Source: Mesostigma viride
Taxonomy: Eukaryota; Streptophyta; Mesostigmatophyceae; Mesostigmatales; Mesostigmataceae
Direction: 5' to 3'
Length of the DNA: 64,000 nucleotides
Assembly (NCBI GenBank): GCA_009746045.1
Contig: RPFO01000037.1
Location: 62,001 to 126,000 of the forward strand
Shown here: piece after piece, positions 11,942 through 23,286 of the stretch
How positions within the stretch are numbered: the stretch's first letter is position 1
How the letters are laid out: the number at the start of each line of letters is the position of its first letter
The notes under the pieces: model-generated
The model's database searches: none
What the model was told of the DNA's origin: nothing
Seen by the model: the letters and a program-made list of their open reading frames with translations, nothing else
Translations under genes and position numbers: made by a program

Positions 11942-12590
11942 CTAACTCGTCACCAAAACACCAAAAAATCAATAAAAATTCAAAACTCGCATTAAACCTA
12001 TGCAAACAGTGCCCAAAAGTGATTGGGGACACAAAGTAGCATTTATGACGATTTGTCGTGCACTTACTAGGGGTATGTCGCCTGGCATGTGGCTAAAAAT
12101 AGCACAAGACGCTAAACCGTTCTTGCCGCCCAACGGTCAATAGGAGCATCTGATTGACCTGCCCATACATTCCAAACGAGTTCCCCCTCTCCTCGACCGT
12201 TTGAGCTACTAACATGGGTCGGCGGGGCAGGTTTGTGAGAGTTATTAATTTTCCCGCCAAAATACGGTCTTTTTTCGCGGGAAAATTAATAACTCTCACA
12301 AACCTGACCCGCTGAACCATGTTAGTAACTCAAACGGTCGCGGAGAGGGGGAACTTGTTTGGAATGTATGGGCAGGTCAATCAGATGCTCCTATTGACCG
12401 TGGCGTGGCAAAAACGGTTTAGCGTCTTGTGCTATTTTTAGCCAAATGCCGGGGGTAATACCCCAAGTAAGTGCACGACAAATCGTCATAAATGCTACTT
12501 TGGGTCCCCAAACCCATTTGGGCATTGTTCGCATAGGTTTAATGTGAGTTTTGAATTTTTATTGATTTTTTGGTGTTTTGGTGACGAGTC
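11942..12590. repeat. Large inverted repeat (hairpin), two ~315-bp arms
   Basis: The left arm runs from CTCGTCACCAAAACACC near 11946 to the centre near 12266. The right arm is its near-complete reverse complement ending GGTGTTTTGGTGACGAG near 12587. The central loop is about 12 bp, between TTTTCCCGC and GCGGGAAAA. The arms differ by scattered substitutions and small indels. This is a fold-back element or a long-hairpin RNA source. No coding frame spans it. Confidence 0.85.
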
Positions 12591-12948
12591 CCCTTAATTC
12601 ATTTATTAAACTCATGCCCCCATTAGGGAGTCAAGGAGCATTAGTTAACCCCGATTCATTCATTCATTAATTAATTAAACACGTGCTCCCGTTGGGGAGT
12701 CACGGAGCACCGAAGTGCTTTTAATGCCTGTGTGTGCACAACAGGAGAAAGGGCAGAGACCCCCACTCTCCTTCATGCCTAAGGCATGCCACAGCTGCAT
12801 TCGGGAACGCTAGCTAAACGGACACGCTAACGATCCGGCAATCTGTGGGTGCAATAAGACTCATGTGAGCATGGCATAACACTAGGAGCGTGGGCAAGTA
12901 ATCTCATCATAGCCAGGACGTAGCATGGCTGTACTAGGACTATACCCC

Positions 12949-13406
12949 AATGGATGGATGGATGGATGGATGGATGGATGGATGGATGGATGGATGGATG
13001 GATGGATGGATGGATGGATGGATGGATGGATGGATGGATGGATGGATGGATGGATGGATGGATGGATGGATGGATGGATGGATGGATGGATGGATGGATG
13101 GATGGATGGATGGATGGATGGATGGATGGATGGATGGATGGATGGATGGATGGATGGATGGATGGATGGATGGATGGATGGATGGATGGATGGATGGATG
13201 GATGGATGGATGGATGGATGGATGGATGGATGGATGGATGGATGGATGGATGGATGGATGGATGGATGGATGGATGGATGGATGGATGGATGGATGGATG
13301 GATGGATGGATGGATGGATGGATGGATGGATGGATGGATGGATGGATGGATGGATGGATGGATGGATGGATGGATGGATGGATGGATGGATGGATGGATG
13401 GATGGA
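12949..13406. repeat. (GGAT)n tetranucleotide microsatellite, ~455 bp
   Basis: More than 110 uninterrupted GGAT units. Open frames such as repeated Met-Asp-Gly-Trp or Ile-His-Pro-Ser are artefacts. The perfect purity implies recent expansion, or a length chosen by the assembler. Confidence 0.95.
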
Positions 13407-14344
13407 AGTAAGTAAGTCCGTAAGTACTTGCGTGTCATGCGCATGGGCATGTTTATAGTACTATGCTAATCTCTATAGAAACATAATTACACGGAAGTTA
13501 CAAATCTCATCTGCATCATGCCCCAAGACCCTACATTAAACAATCAAATAAAATTATAACATGCAGGCCTCCGTTGGGAGATCATGTAGCACATATTCCT
13601 TGCTGAATGGGTGGAGGTGGGTCAAGCCGCGACATCGAAATAAGCTAACTCTAAGCTATCTAGTCTACAAAATCCTAACTACACTTCTCCCCAAAGCGCC
13701 CCTTCCGCTTTGGGGGATCGAGGGGGCTTACCCACAGGGGCTGGCGTGTGAGCCGGGACATTGGTCTTCCACCTCTTCTTGTTCTGCATAGGAACAGAGA
13801 GCGAAGAAATGCGGTGTGGGGACCCCTTCTCGTGGTAATGCGTTACATGTACTCCCCACCGGGCTTTGCTCTTCATGGGTTCATAAAGACAACAATTATT
13901 CAGTAAGAATTTAATAAATTAGGAACATATATCCGTTGGGAGTCACTGTTACACATATACCTGAAAAGGGGCATATGATTTTTAATACATTCTGAGCTAC
14001 AACCTGCACGTGCATGGGTTTAGTTAACTGGCACCTATACTAGAGGCCTGACATGGGGTGGAGCTTCAGTGCTTCCCCGCCTTCTCCTTCTCCCACACTG
14101 GGTGCTCCGCCTCCTTCTTCTCCGGACCGGCCTGACCGTGGGTGCACCGGCCCCGCCTCCTCCATCTCCTCACGGGACGATTCGCGCTCCACGCACATGT
14201 GGCTGCAGCATCAGTTAGCACGGGCAAGACATAGCAGTAACCGCGCTAAGGCTGTTCTAGCACCAGCCAGTAGCAGACTGCCATGATTACTCAGCAAACC
14301 CACGACAGCTAAACCCTTGGCTGTCACAAACAGTCCATGCATCA
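13407..14344. other. Non-coding interval with dispersed CCGTTGGGAG motif
   Basis: No supported gene. The short phrase CCGTTGGGAGTCAC/GATCA followed by ACACAT appears near 13568 and 13930 here and again near 12672 and 48510, marking an old dispersed repeat. Confidence 0.35.
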
Positions 14345-16041
14345 TTAACCCCTAAATGGTCTTGCGGCCGATTTTCCGCCAAAAATCGAGTTCCAGCCGA
14401 TGCATCGGCCCCTTCTCGGGCGACCAAATGCCGCGAAAACTATTGAGAATTAGGAAACGTTTAGCTGAGAAGATCGAAAGTTTATAAAATACTCTAAAGC
14501 ATGGTATATGGGTTTGCATACTTCTGACAAAGTTATAGAGGTGTTCTGGCCGGTCAAAGTACAAGGGGTCAGGGTACTTTTTCACGTACAACGTGCATTC
14601 CGGAAAACGACGACCTGGCCATGGCGGCTTGCGCCCACGCATGGCATTTACGTTTTCGTTCGAATTTTCTGAACAAACTTAGGATATTGATTTTATACGT
14701 CCTAAAGATCATACAGGCCAATTTCTGGTTCGCGGGAATGCCATTTGATAGGTGTCGGCAGCGTTCTTGCTGGAAAAAACTGCGATCAGGCCGGACGATA
14801 GAAACGTTGACAGCAATACCTTTCCGGCGTATTTTAAAGGATATATCGGTTTCTTTATACTTTTTATGATACATAGTAGTCGTAAACGTGCAAGGGTGGC
14901 CAGAAATCGCCGAATCCAGCGACCATGCTGCACAACTTTGGTGTGCCGAAATGCGCCATTTTGCGGCCACCGCCTGGGCCAAGGTAATGCCAGCCATGCC
15001 AGGTAAAGCTGAGTTATCGTTTTCTTGTCGATGTTTGACGTTTATATATACGTTCTAGCTTGTGTTGCACATTCTTTTTGCATTATTCATGCTCTTTCTT
15101 GACCCTGGCCTGGCCCCTTTCTAAAACACCCTTCTTTGATGCTTCCCTCAGTCAGTTGACCTGCCACAGGGTGATGGTGATAAGTTTTAGAGGCTGTATG
15201 GGTTTGAATACCTCCATATATGTTTGTTATACATTTCCCATACACATATTGCATGAGTGTGAGGCAGTTGGCTGGTCGCTGTGGCATCATCAAGCACGTA
15301 ACTGGTGAGTAGAAGCTTCCCATTGACAGCATGTGCCACCAGGTGTGCTGGCCATCACCTGGCAAGCTATAGCAGCTTAGGCCTAGTTTATCCTTGCTAG
15401 GGCAGGCTGAAATAGGCTCAACATCACTAGTTTGTTGGTGGCTGCCTCCTAGAATGCATGCCTTGCGTAGGGTATCCGTACCACGTTACCTACGTGCATG
15501 GACAAGGTAGCACCTGCACATAGGTGCCATGTAAGGGCAGTGTGATGATGCAGTTATGTTTCCCCATCATTGTGGAAGGGAAATGTATTGTTTGGCATGG
15601 TTGGTGGCTATATTAGTAGGTAGTATGCCCACCCCTACCCCCTTGGTTGCTTTTTACCAACGGTACCCCTATGGGCTGTACTGGGTGTAACTGCTGGTAT
15701 ACCCACCCAAATGATGACCCCAATGGCTCAAACTGTTCAGCAACTAATTGTTTATCATCCCTGAAGTGGTAGGTGCCTAGGTCTTATAACATAATTCAAA
15801 ATGCACATTCTACCAAAAATGAAAACGCGCGTCTTGACCCCCCTGACTTTGACGGCAGTTATACATGGCCTACCCTGCATATATGTGAGGTTGTGATATA
15901 CCAACCCGAAGGGCAACTCATGGACATGCTTGGCCCCCAAGGACAGCCATTGGATATGGGTAGGTTGGATGGCATCTGGTTTGCAAAATTGTGAAGATCC
16001 AGCCGATTTATCGGCAGGATCTCAGACCATTTAGGGGTTAA
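14345..16041 (+). mobile_element. piggyBac-like non-autonomous element, complete copy
   Basis: The ends are TTAACCCCTAAATGGTCT at 14345 and its reverse complement finishing at 16041. TTAA therefore flanks both sides and the body starts with CCC, as in piggyBac-superfamily elements that duplicate TTAA. The body is 1,689 bp. Its interior carries the conserved module (about 14590-15620) shared with the element at 7457-9145. No DDD transposase frame is present. It is the uninterrupted reference for the second copy split across 36205-52776. Confidence 0.75.
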
Positions 16042-16622
16042 GTATGGGTACGGGGAAAGCTTCCCGCGTATCCATGGCCATATGAATGACAGGGCAACAC
16101 AACAACTTGCACCCTAGCTCCCCGTGCAAACACAAAAACGTGGGTCGTGGCTTCCACGCCCCATCCGCCATGCATGACAGCGCGTACCTCACTCGCATTC
16201 ACACCGGGCGGCATCCCAGCGCCGTTGCTGTCCCTATGTGACACGTCGGCTGATTAAGCAGATACACAGCAGAGTCTGATGTAAACCGCTAAAAACCAAA
16301 CCCATGCAGAACACACTCAAGGACGCGTGCATGTCAAGCCATGCCAATTGTGAACCGTACAGCAATTTACTTTTCAAGCCTGAAGAGGTGGATAGCAGTT
16401 AGTAGCCTGGAAGAGGTTACAGGGGCACATGTCCATTAGCGAGCGGAACAACACAGCATACACCCTACAAGCGTACCGCACAATGTCCTCCTGCAATTGT
16501 CTGCCGATCTCCCAATCCCGCAGACATCTCCACTGCTCTCATGACGATTGCAAATACTTCATGCCGCAGACATCTCCACTGCTCTCATGGCGATTGCAAA
16601 TGCTTCATGCCGCACCTCCTGC
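16042..16622. other. Spacer downstream of a minus-strand gene
   Basis: No supported coding frame. A 43-bp direct duplication containing CAGACATCTCCACTGCTCTC occurs near 16520 and 16565. Confidence 0.4.
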
Positions 16623-17797
16623 TTACAGCAGAAAAGCTTCCTCCGGGCGAGGCACCTGACTGGAACCAACACCCATTCCTTGGCTTGACAACGTGGCCAT
16701 GACAGCATCGTGAATCTGCTTCGCCAACGCCCACACATCAGGACCCGTGCCCTGCACCGCCATGGCCACAGGCTGCACCGCTGCAATCGATGCAGCATTC
16801 ACTGCCTGCGCCGCACCATGTACTGCATGCACGAAAGCCAATCCTGGCTCGGTTATCATGGTCTTGCCCGATTCCTGCTGCTTCTTCTTCTTCGATGCAG
16901 TCATGCGCACTTTATACCCCTTCCTCTCCAAGCACGCCTTCAGCACCTGGTTCGTGCGGTGCTGAATATGCTTCTGAAGGCGCGCCTTCTAAACACAAAT
17001 TGTTGGCAATGTATGATTCCCAAACGGCATGATAGGCACATAATCAGTCCCATTATTTGCTTTGCGGCAGTCAATGCACCAGAACACCTGTTGAAAAAAG
17101 AAGGTTATGCACGCTAGCGATTACCCGCGGCAAGAAGCAATCAACACGCCTAGCTAACAACTGCAACCACAATGTAATTCATGACGGGCCACTCACCGCT
17201 AGCCTGCTCTCCTGCTTCAATGTCTCCCCATTCTCAAGGCCTCCATTGTAAACCTCTCCGTCTTCACCATCGTCACCGTCTTCCTCTTCCTCCACTCCGA
17301 CGTATCCGTGCTTCCTTTTCCTATAAGATACCTAGGGTTGTTCAAGTCGTATGTGCGGCGTTGGCACACTTCCAACAACATTTTGGCCGCCTCTACCCAT
17401 TACCATTTCTTCGTACAATCATAACATATCCAGGCGTTTGAAAAATCATTCCCTCGTTCGAACTTCTACGCCTGGGCGTCCATGACGAGGCAGTCACGAC
17501 GGGATGCAGATGCACAAAAATAAAAAAGGCGACATCCCTTCAATCATTGACCAAAGAAGAGAATAAGCGCAGAACTTGGATTTCAACACCACACACCCAT
17601 TACCAGCGAGCACGGCTGGCCTGCAACCGCCATCATTTCATAACCAGAAGCCAGGGCCCACACTCCATCCCGTTACCTCATCTTCCACGCACGGCTTCCG
17701 CTGCTTCCCTCTGCTCTTTCGCATTCTCCGCCAGCAACCTCGCCTTCTCCTCGTCGAACAATCCACTAAGAATGAAATCCCCTCTATTGGACGCCAT
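16623..17797 (-). CDS. Unrecognised multi-exon gene inside the CACTA-like element
   Basis: My exon model on the minus strand starts at an ATG at 17797, preceded immediately by an in-frame stop, encoding MASNRGDFILSGLFDEEKAR and a Glu/Arg-rich helix to about 17690. The next exon is 17320-17197, between TTATAG and GTGAGT, and encodes KRKHGYVGVEEEEDGDDGED. The third begins at 17087 after TTTCAACAG (VFWCIDCRKANNGTDY, a Cys-x2-Cys pair). The last is 16988-16623 after TTTGTGTTTAG, with a Lys-rich segment (ERKGYKVRMTASKKKKQQES) then an Ala/Val-rich stretch ending at a stop. Phases agree for the last junctions, but the short intron before the final exon (~52 bp) is uncertain. The function is unknown. 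The product is a probable nuclear, basic protein with a partial zinc-binding motif. Confidence 0.45.
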
Positions 17798-18009
17798 TCA
17801 GACGAACTTTGCTAGCGTCTTTTCACCGGCCCCAGCACACATAATCTATAGCCGCTTACTGACAACGGCCGACAACGACAACTGCTGAACAGGCGACAAA
17901 GGCTGATAACTACATTTTTATATTTCGCTGCATTTGCTAATAGACACGCACGTTCTCCCACTTCACCATTACAATATATAATTATCCATCTGGCCGTGGA
18001 CAGGCAAAG
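17798..18009. other. Upstream region of the minus-strand gene
   Basis: Short AT-rich stretch between the gene start and the transposon subterminal repeats. TATATAATTA near 17975 could serve as a TATA-like element, but nothing confirms it. Confidence 0.25.
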
Positions 18010-18309
18010 ACCCCCTTAGTAACTTACTAAAACGTAATCTTACAGCATCGGATCACTGGCACCTAATTTACCGGTGGTAGCTTCTCAACTAAGATCCGTC
18101 GCGGTAATCTCCCGTGTCGGTACAGTACTACGAAAGATACGTCGTGGTAACGTTACTTTTACTTACGGCTAGTAAATTTACTACCTATCACTCGACGTTG
18201 TAATTATTACCGCCTTGGATCTCAGGCGTGGGATCGTGCGTGGTAAGATTACCGCGTGGTAATTTACGCCTCGGATCCTTTTTACCACCCTCGGACGAAA
18301 AGTATAGTG
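18010..18309 (-). repeat. Right terminal inverted repeat and subterminal repeats of the CACTA-like element
   Basis: It mirrors the left end, with repeated GGTAATTTAC, GGTAAGATTACC and GATCC-containing motifs, and the terminal GAAAAGTATAGTG at 18309. Confidence 0.6.
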
Positions 18310-18780
18310 TTGTCTCTCGCCTTAACCAGGTGGAGGGCAAGTGTGGCGTGCTCCTGAAGAAGCTTGAGGCCATCACCGCCCACACCGAGGCCCTGGCCAC
18401 ACAGGTCCCCAAGATAGCGGAGCAGACGGCCACCAGTGCATCCCAGCCACCCCGGCAGGATGCTGGCGACCTCCCGCCGCTCTCCTACGCGGAACTGCTG
18501 CGGTCAGCGACCGCCTCCACCAGTGACCGACGCCATCGCCACAAAGCTCCAGGAGCTGGAGGACCACCGCCAGGCCCATGCAGCAACGGGAGGTCACCGA
18601 CCGCGCTCGCCGCGAGTGCCGAGTGGTGCTACGTCGCTTCCCCCAGAAGCCAGGTGAGACGTCAACCTCTCTTGCTGACGAGCTCAAGAACCAGCTTCTT
18701 ACCCTCATGGGCCTGGTAGGTGAGGTAGAACTGCGTGGGTGCCACCGCTGTTACGTCCCGGCCCAGACACACCTAGCCTG
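18310..18780 (+). pseudogene. LINE ORF1-like protein, 3' half
   Basis: Directly beyond the CACTA end, the frame VVSRLNQVEGKCGVLLKKLE and ITAHTEALATQVPKIAEQT continues a coiled coil, then DLPPLSYAELLRSA. After frameshifts the sequence continues IATKLQELEDHRQAHA and then REVTDRARRECRVVLRRFPQ, followed by ADELKNQLLTLMGLVGEVEL. The V-V-x-R-F-P-Q...L-x-x-L-M order resembles the RRM-like domain of L1-type ORF1 proteins. It is the continuation of 3584-3947. At least two frameshifts make it a pseudogene. Confidence 0.5.
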
Positions 18781-19109
18781 AGCTACGTAGCGAAAGATCT
18801 ACCATGCCGGAATTAGGAAGATTCAAGGTGGCCTAATGCAGATTGCGCTTCACGACTGGGGTCGTGAGATATCTGGCACCGCGACTTGATGCCAAGCTAA
18901 TTAATACACACTTATAATGGCTAGCAATACCAATTACAAATGGATAGTTGCCCCAGGTTTAATATGAAGGCGTCATCGCACTTTACATTCATCAAACCAA
19001 GAGGACGAGACTCTCGGAGGGGATTCATAAGTGTTTGCTCAATTTCATAAATTTTACTCAAATTTTCCACATGTGATTAAATCCTTATATTTGTCAATAA
19101 AGCAGGGGT

Positions 19110-20680
19110 CATCCAGCCTTCAGACCATGAAAATAGACCACCCACAAAAATTGGGCTCATTCTGAGCTCAAATGGTGACATGTGACAGCATACATGTGCA
19201 GTTTTTCGTCATTTTCCCCCTTTTCTTACATGAAACAAATATGAATAGTGAACAAATGAACTCATATCAGGCTGGATTCTTGCAGGCAGCATTTATACCA
19301 TGAAAATAGACCACCCACAAAAATTGGGCTCATTCTGAGCTCAAATGGTGACATGTGACAGCATACATGTGCAGTTTTTCGTCATTTTCCCCCTTTTCTT
19401 ACATGAAACAAATATGAACAGTGGACAAATGAACTCGTATCAGGCTGGGTTCTTGCAGGCAGCATCTAGACCATAAAAATAGACCACCCACAAAAATTGG
19501 GCTCATTCTGAGCTCAAATGGTGACATTTGACCGCATACATGTGCAGTTTTTCGTCATTTTCCCCCTTTTCTTACATGAAACAAATATGAATAGTGAACA
19601 AATGAACTCATATCAGGCTGGATTCTTGCAGGCAGCATCTAGACCATGAAAATAGACCACCCACAAAAATTGGGCTCATTCTGAGCTCAAATGGTGACAT
19701 GTGACAGCATACATGTGCAGTTTTTCGTCATTTTCCCCCTTTTCTTACATGAAACAAATATGAATAGTAAACAAATGAACTCATATCAGGCTGGATTCTT
19801 GCAGGCAGCATCTAGACCATGAAAATAGACCACCCACAAAAATTGGGCTCATTCTGAGCTCAAATGGTGACATGTGACAGCATACATGTGCAGTTTTTCG
19901 TCATTTTCCCCCTTTTCTTACATGAAACAAATATGAACAGTGAACAAATGAACTCATATCAGGCTGGGTTCTTGCAGGCAGCATCTAGACCATGAAAATA
20001 GACCACCCACAAAAATTGGGCTCATTCTGAGCTCAAATGGTGACATTTGACCGCATACATGTGCAGTTTTTCGTCATTTTCCCCCTTTTCTTACATGAAA
20101 CAAATATGAATAGTGAACAAATGAACTCATATCAGGCTGGATTCTTGCAGGCAGCATCTAGACCATGAAAATAGACCACCCACAAAAATTGGGCTCATTC
20201 TGAGCTCAAATGGTGACATTTGACCGCATACATGTGCAGTTTTTCGTCATTTTCCCCCTTTTCTTACATGAAACAAATATGAACAGTGAACAAATGAACT
20301 CATATCAGGCTGGGTTCTTGCAGGCAGCATCTAGACCATAAAAATAGACCACCCACAAAAATTGGGCTCATTCTGAGCTCAAATGGTGACACGTGACAGC
20401 ATACATGTGCAGTTTTTCGTCATTTTCTCGGTTATCTTACATGAAACAAATATGAATATTGAACAAATGAACTCAGATCAGGCTGGAAACTTGTAAGCAG
20501 CATGTAGACCATCAAAATAGACTGTTTACAGCTCAAAAGGTGACAAATGAAAGGAAAACAATGCAGTTTGATGCCATTGCCACTGTTCTCTTGAATAAAA
20601 CATTTTTGTGCGACCAAATGAACTCGATCGATCATGTCAGGCTGGAAACTTGCAAGCATCAACTGAATCATGAAACTTCA
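19110..20680 (+). repeat. Left arm: tandem array of a 173-bp unit, about nine copies
   Basis: TGCAGGCAGC recurs at 19281, 19454, 19627, 19800 and 19973, an exact 173-bp period. Units alternate between variants (ACATGTGACAGC or ACATTTGACCGC, ATCTAGACC or ATTTATACC). The last two units (after about 20420) are more diverged. The unit length is near that of nucleosome-phased satellites. Confidence 0.9.
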
Positions 20681-21183
20681 TGATTCAATCTGAGATGAAA
20701 TGGGATGGCACAAGAGCAACCCAGGCCATCGACAAGGCACATGTCTCGGCTGCCAGTGGCACGCCACGTACTCTTTCAGTCCAGCATGAATATACAATAA
20801 GTACTAAGACATCACCTTCTACTAGAAGCACTGGCTCACTTAATAATACATCAGAAACTAGTATAAGCTTAGCTGGTAAACCAGTCATTGCTCATAGTCC
20901 AGTCATTGGAGAAGTTTGGCCACTGCTGCAATGGGCGGCCGACACCATAGTTGGGCGGAGCTGACACGGATGATGGCACCCACGTGGTCACCGGGCGCCA
21001 TCGTGGCACGGGCGTCGTGTTCCCAGACATGGCCAGTGTCGCAATTGAGTTGAGCGCAGCCACCGCCACAGAGACCGTGCCAGAGAAGAGGTCAATGGAT
21101 GGGAGCCGGCGTCCACCAACCTGCACACCACCACCCAGCACATCAAGCCAGCATGCCTTAGGGCACGGTATATGAAGGAATAA
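20681..21183. other. Non-coding inner flank of the left arm
   Basis: Open frames here are short and unsupported. A stretch at 20940-21170 is GC-richer than the array. Confidence 0.35.
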
Positions 21184-21519
21184 TCAACAAACCAAACAAA
21201 TGGTCGCCATGCCAAGGGCCGGGGGGGGAGTGCCGAGCTCATGATGACCGTTCGAACCCGAAGCTTGGAGATTGGCAACTTTCACGCCACCGGGGTCCAC
21301 GTCACGGCATCCTGGGCACCACCACTCCTCCCCATTTTTATTCCCGTCAATTGCCTTGACGCAGATCGCGTGAGCAAATAGGTTGCAGCTTTCACCATTT
21401 CGGCCCCGACAGTTGTTGTCTGCCCCATCGGCATGGCCTAAGAGGCAAACACCCGCAGTTTGTCCATAACACAGTCGTTCTGCCCGCAGCCTCTCTGTTT
21501 CACTCAGATACTCCGCCAT
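21184..21519 (-). CDS. PHD-like zinc-finger protein, 111 residues
   Basis: It starts at an ATG at 21519 (MAEYLSETERLRAERLCYG). A Cys/His series follows: CYG...VCLLGH, NNCRG...ESCNLFAHAIC, then EEWWCPGC near residue 75. The C...C-x-C...C-N-L-F-A-H-x-I-C...W-W-C-P-x-C order is that of a PHD finger, in which paired Cys/His ligands bind two zinc ions and the aromatic residue precedes the last Cys pair. PHD fingers usually bind histone H3 tails, but here the residue pattern only shows zinc binding. The C-terminus (ASGSNGHHELGTPPPA) is disordered. It lies inside the satellite-armed element and diverges from the 260-codon ORF. It may be a complete small gene or a 5' exon. Confidence 0.55.
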   Translation of the reverse strand: MAEYLSETERLRAERLCYGQTAGVCLLGHADGADNNCRGRNGESCNLFAHAICVKAIDGNKNGEEWWCPGCRDVDPGGVKVANLQASGSNGHHELGTPPPALGMATICLVC

Positions 21520-21774
21520 ATCCCCTACAATTTAGCGGACGACGAACTTCATCGTCGACGACGTCATAGGCTGGCACGTTCTCGTTGTGTTCGTGCGCGC
21601 ATGCCCTGCAGTGTTTTCTTGGCAGACTAGTGCACGCACCTCCACCCGCGCGCGCGCAAAGACGACGGTCACTGCGCTTTGTTCATTCAAATGCCATTTG
21701 CATGCGAGGCTCGGACAACGCCGCGGACTGTTTCAGAATTTTTTCACTTTTTGGATGGTCCTTCGTTTCTCGCA

Positions 21775-22195
21775 TGTTCAGCCCAGTTCAGGTTGTACGG
21801 TCAGTGTTGGGGGTCGGTGAATGAGTTCTGAATGGAATTCTCAATGGAATGCCGCAACAGCCCATTTTCATTGAGAATGCAAGTCCTTTTTGCATGTTCA
21901 GCCCAGTTCAGGCTGTACGGTCAGTGTTGGGGGTCGGTGAATGGGTTCTCAATGGAATTCTCAATGGAATGCCGCAACAGCCCATTTTCATTGAGAATGC
22001 AAGTCCTTTTCGCATGTTCAGCCCAGTTCAGGCTGTACGGTCAGTGTTGGGGGTCGGTGAATGAGTTCTGAATGGAATTCTCAATGGAATGCCGTTACAG
22101 CCCATTTTCATTGAGAATGCAAGACCTTTTCGTTTGTTCTGGCTGTACGGTCAGTGTTGGGGGTCGGTGAATGAATTCTGAATGGAACTCTCATG
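21775..22195 (+). repeat. Tandem repeat, 120-bp unit, ~3.4 copies
   Basis: The phrase GCCCAGTTCAGG(C/T)TGTACGG recurs at 21781, 21901 and 22021 with period 120. Each unit holds GGAATTCTCAATGGAATGCC and CATTTTCATTGAGAATGC, which can pair as a short stem (ATTCTCAATG with CATTGAGAAT). The final unit is truncated. Confidence 0.9.
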
Positions 22196-22403
22196 CGCCG
22201 CGCTGAGTCAGCGGAAGATCGAGCCACAAACGAGGCAGGAGAGGCATAATTGGGAGAGGCGTGCCAACATAATTGCGAGAGCTGCCATGGGCGGTCGTGA
22301 AGGTTCAGACTATTGGAGGCGCCGTGACGAATATGGTGGGGGCGCTGGAATTGGATGTCGTTGGAAATTGAAGAAGACCCTTGCCCCAGGCCCCCTGTTT
22401 TAG
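22182..22403 (+). CDS. Small basic ORF, 73 residues, hypothetical
   Basis: It starts in the last 120-bp repeat (MELSCAALSQRKIEPQTRQE) and contains a strongly basic/aromatic segment (GSDYWRRRDEYGGGAG), ending KKTLAPGPLF. It lies 100 bp upstream of the 260-codon ORF and in the same orientation, so it could be an upstream exon. There is no homology support. Confidence 0.25.
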   Translation: MELSCAALSQRKIEPQTRQERHNWERRANIIARAAMGGREGSDYWRRRDEYGGGAGIGCRWKLKKTLAPGPLF

Positions 22404-22486
22404 CCGGGGATGAGGCAGCTTGCTGGAGAATGTTCGTTGCCGTTTTGGTGTTGCTGCTCTTACGTCCCGACCACCAGGGGCCTGTC

Positions 22487-22538
22487 TCGTACAAGGGGAA
22501 TTGATGCCCAGGCAGCGTCGATTCCCCTTGTACGAGGC
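22487..22538 (+). promoter_or_regulatory. Stem-loop straddling the start codon of the 260-codon ORF
   Basis: CTCGTACAAGGGGAAT and ATTCCCCTTGTACGAG form a perfect 16-bp stem around a ~19-base loop that contains the ATG at 22504. In an mRNA it would bury or present the start codon. A regulatory role is inference only. Confidence 0.4.
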
Positions 22539-23286
22539 CTACAACGTCGTAGTAGACGTTGATCATGACGATCAGGTCGACCATCTGGATATCGGCAGTG
22601 ATGACGATGATGATGTAGGTGGTGGGTGCCGCACAGCAGGATTCAAATCATCAGCAACAACAGTACTGAAATACGCCTGTAATGCCCATGTGATCGCGGC
22701 AGAGCTGCGCGGGCGGTGTTGTAAACATAGATGCATACAAGATCCCCAGAGCCCCCTGTCATCCTTTGTAATATGGGAGGCGGCACGTAGCAAATATTGG
22801 GGGCTGTCCTGCAATGAACGCCGGCAGCTGGTGGTGGGGCTCTTTGTCGCTGCCGGCCTGGAGCATGTGACAGTCACCTTGCCAGAGTTTGGCCGACACC
22901 ATGGGAAATACGAATGCTCGGTGCCGGTTGTGGCGGAGGTGCTGGTGCATGGGCGACGGCACCACGTGGAGGGGTGCCACCATGCGATACGACGCATGTT
23001 TGGCATCGCCCACTCCACGTGGAGTTGCGACATGGCCCATCTGCTATACTCCGATGGCGACGATGAAATAGTGGGATTTGATGAGGTGCAGGCTGCGCTT
23101 TGCGCATGCCCCGGTGTGCAGTTGCCAAATCTTCCACCTGCGAGCATTGCGCGAGGGAAGGCGGACATTACTGAGTGCATTCGCAAGCAGGTCGCCCAGC
23201 GGTCCACGGCAATGAAGCAAGCCAAGGCCACCCCGCGCCACAAGCGCCGGCCTCCCATCATTCCTGATTCAGACTCTGATGACTAG
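22504..23286 (+). CDS. Cys-rich protein of the satellite-armed element, 260 residues
   Basis: The first ATG of the frame is at 22504 (MPRQRRFPLYEAYNVVVDVD). An acidic stretch (GSDDDDDVGGG) is followed by a Cys cluster (GRCCKHRCIQ), a W/R/L helix (WGLSCNERRQLVVGLFVAAG), then VHGRRHHVEGCHHAIRRMFG, and an Asp-rich tail (PIIPDSDSDD). The order CC-x3-C, then L-S-x-x-E-R-R, then V-x-x-C-x-x-A-x-x-x-x-x-G-I resembles the N-terminal zinc-binding region I remember from uncharacterised eukaryotic DNA-transposon proteins, usually followed by a catalytic domain. That catalytic part is absent here. The position between inverted arms fits an element-encoded protein, perhaps a truncated transposase or accessory factor. 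Confidence 0.5.
   Translation: MPRQRRFPLYEAYNVVVDVDHDDQVDHLDIGSDDDDDVGGGCRTAGFKSSATTVLKYACNAHVIAAELRGRCCKHRCIQDPQSPLSSFVIWEAARSKYWGLSCNERRQLVVGLFVAAGLEHVTVTLPEFGRHHGKYECSVPVVAEVLVHGRRHHVEGCHHAIRRMFGIAHSTWSCDMAHLLYSDGDDEIVGFDEVQAALCACPGVQLPNLPPASIARGKADITECIRKQVAQRSTAMKQAKATPRHKRRPPIIPDSDSDD

Noticed and set aside
12827-13458. Open frames of repeated Met-Asp-Gly-Trp and Ile-His-Pro-Ser
   Set aside because: Pure (GGAT)n microsatellite product with no coding flanks.
14345-16041. An autonomous piggyBac transposase in the intact element
   Set aside because: No frame longer than about 140 codons and no Asp-rich catalytic motifs. The element is non-autonomous.
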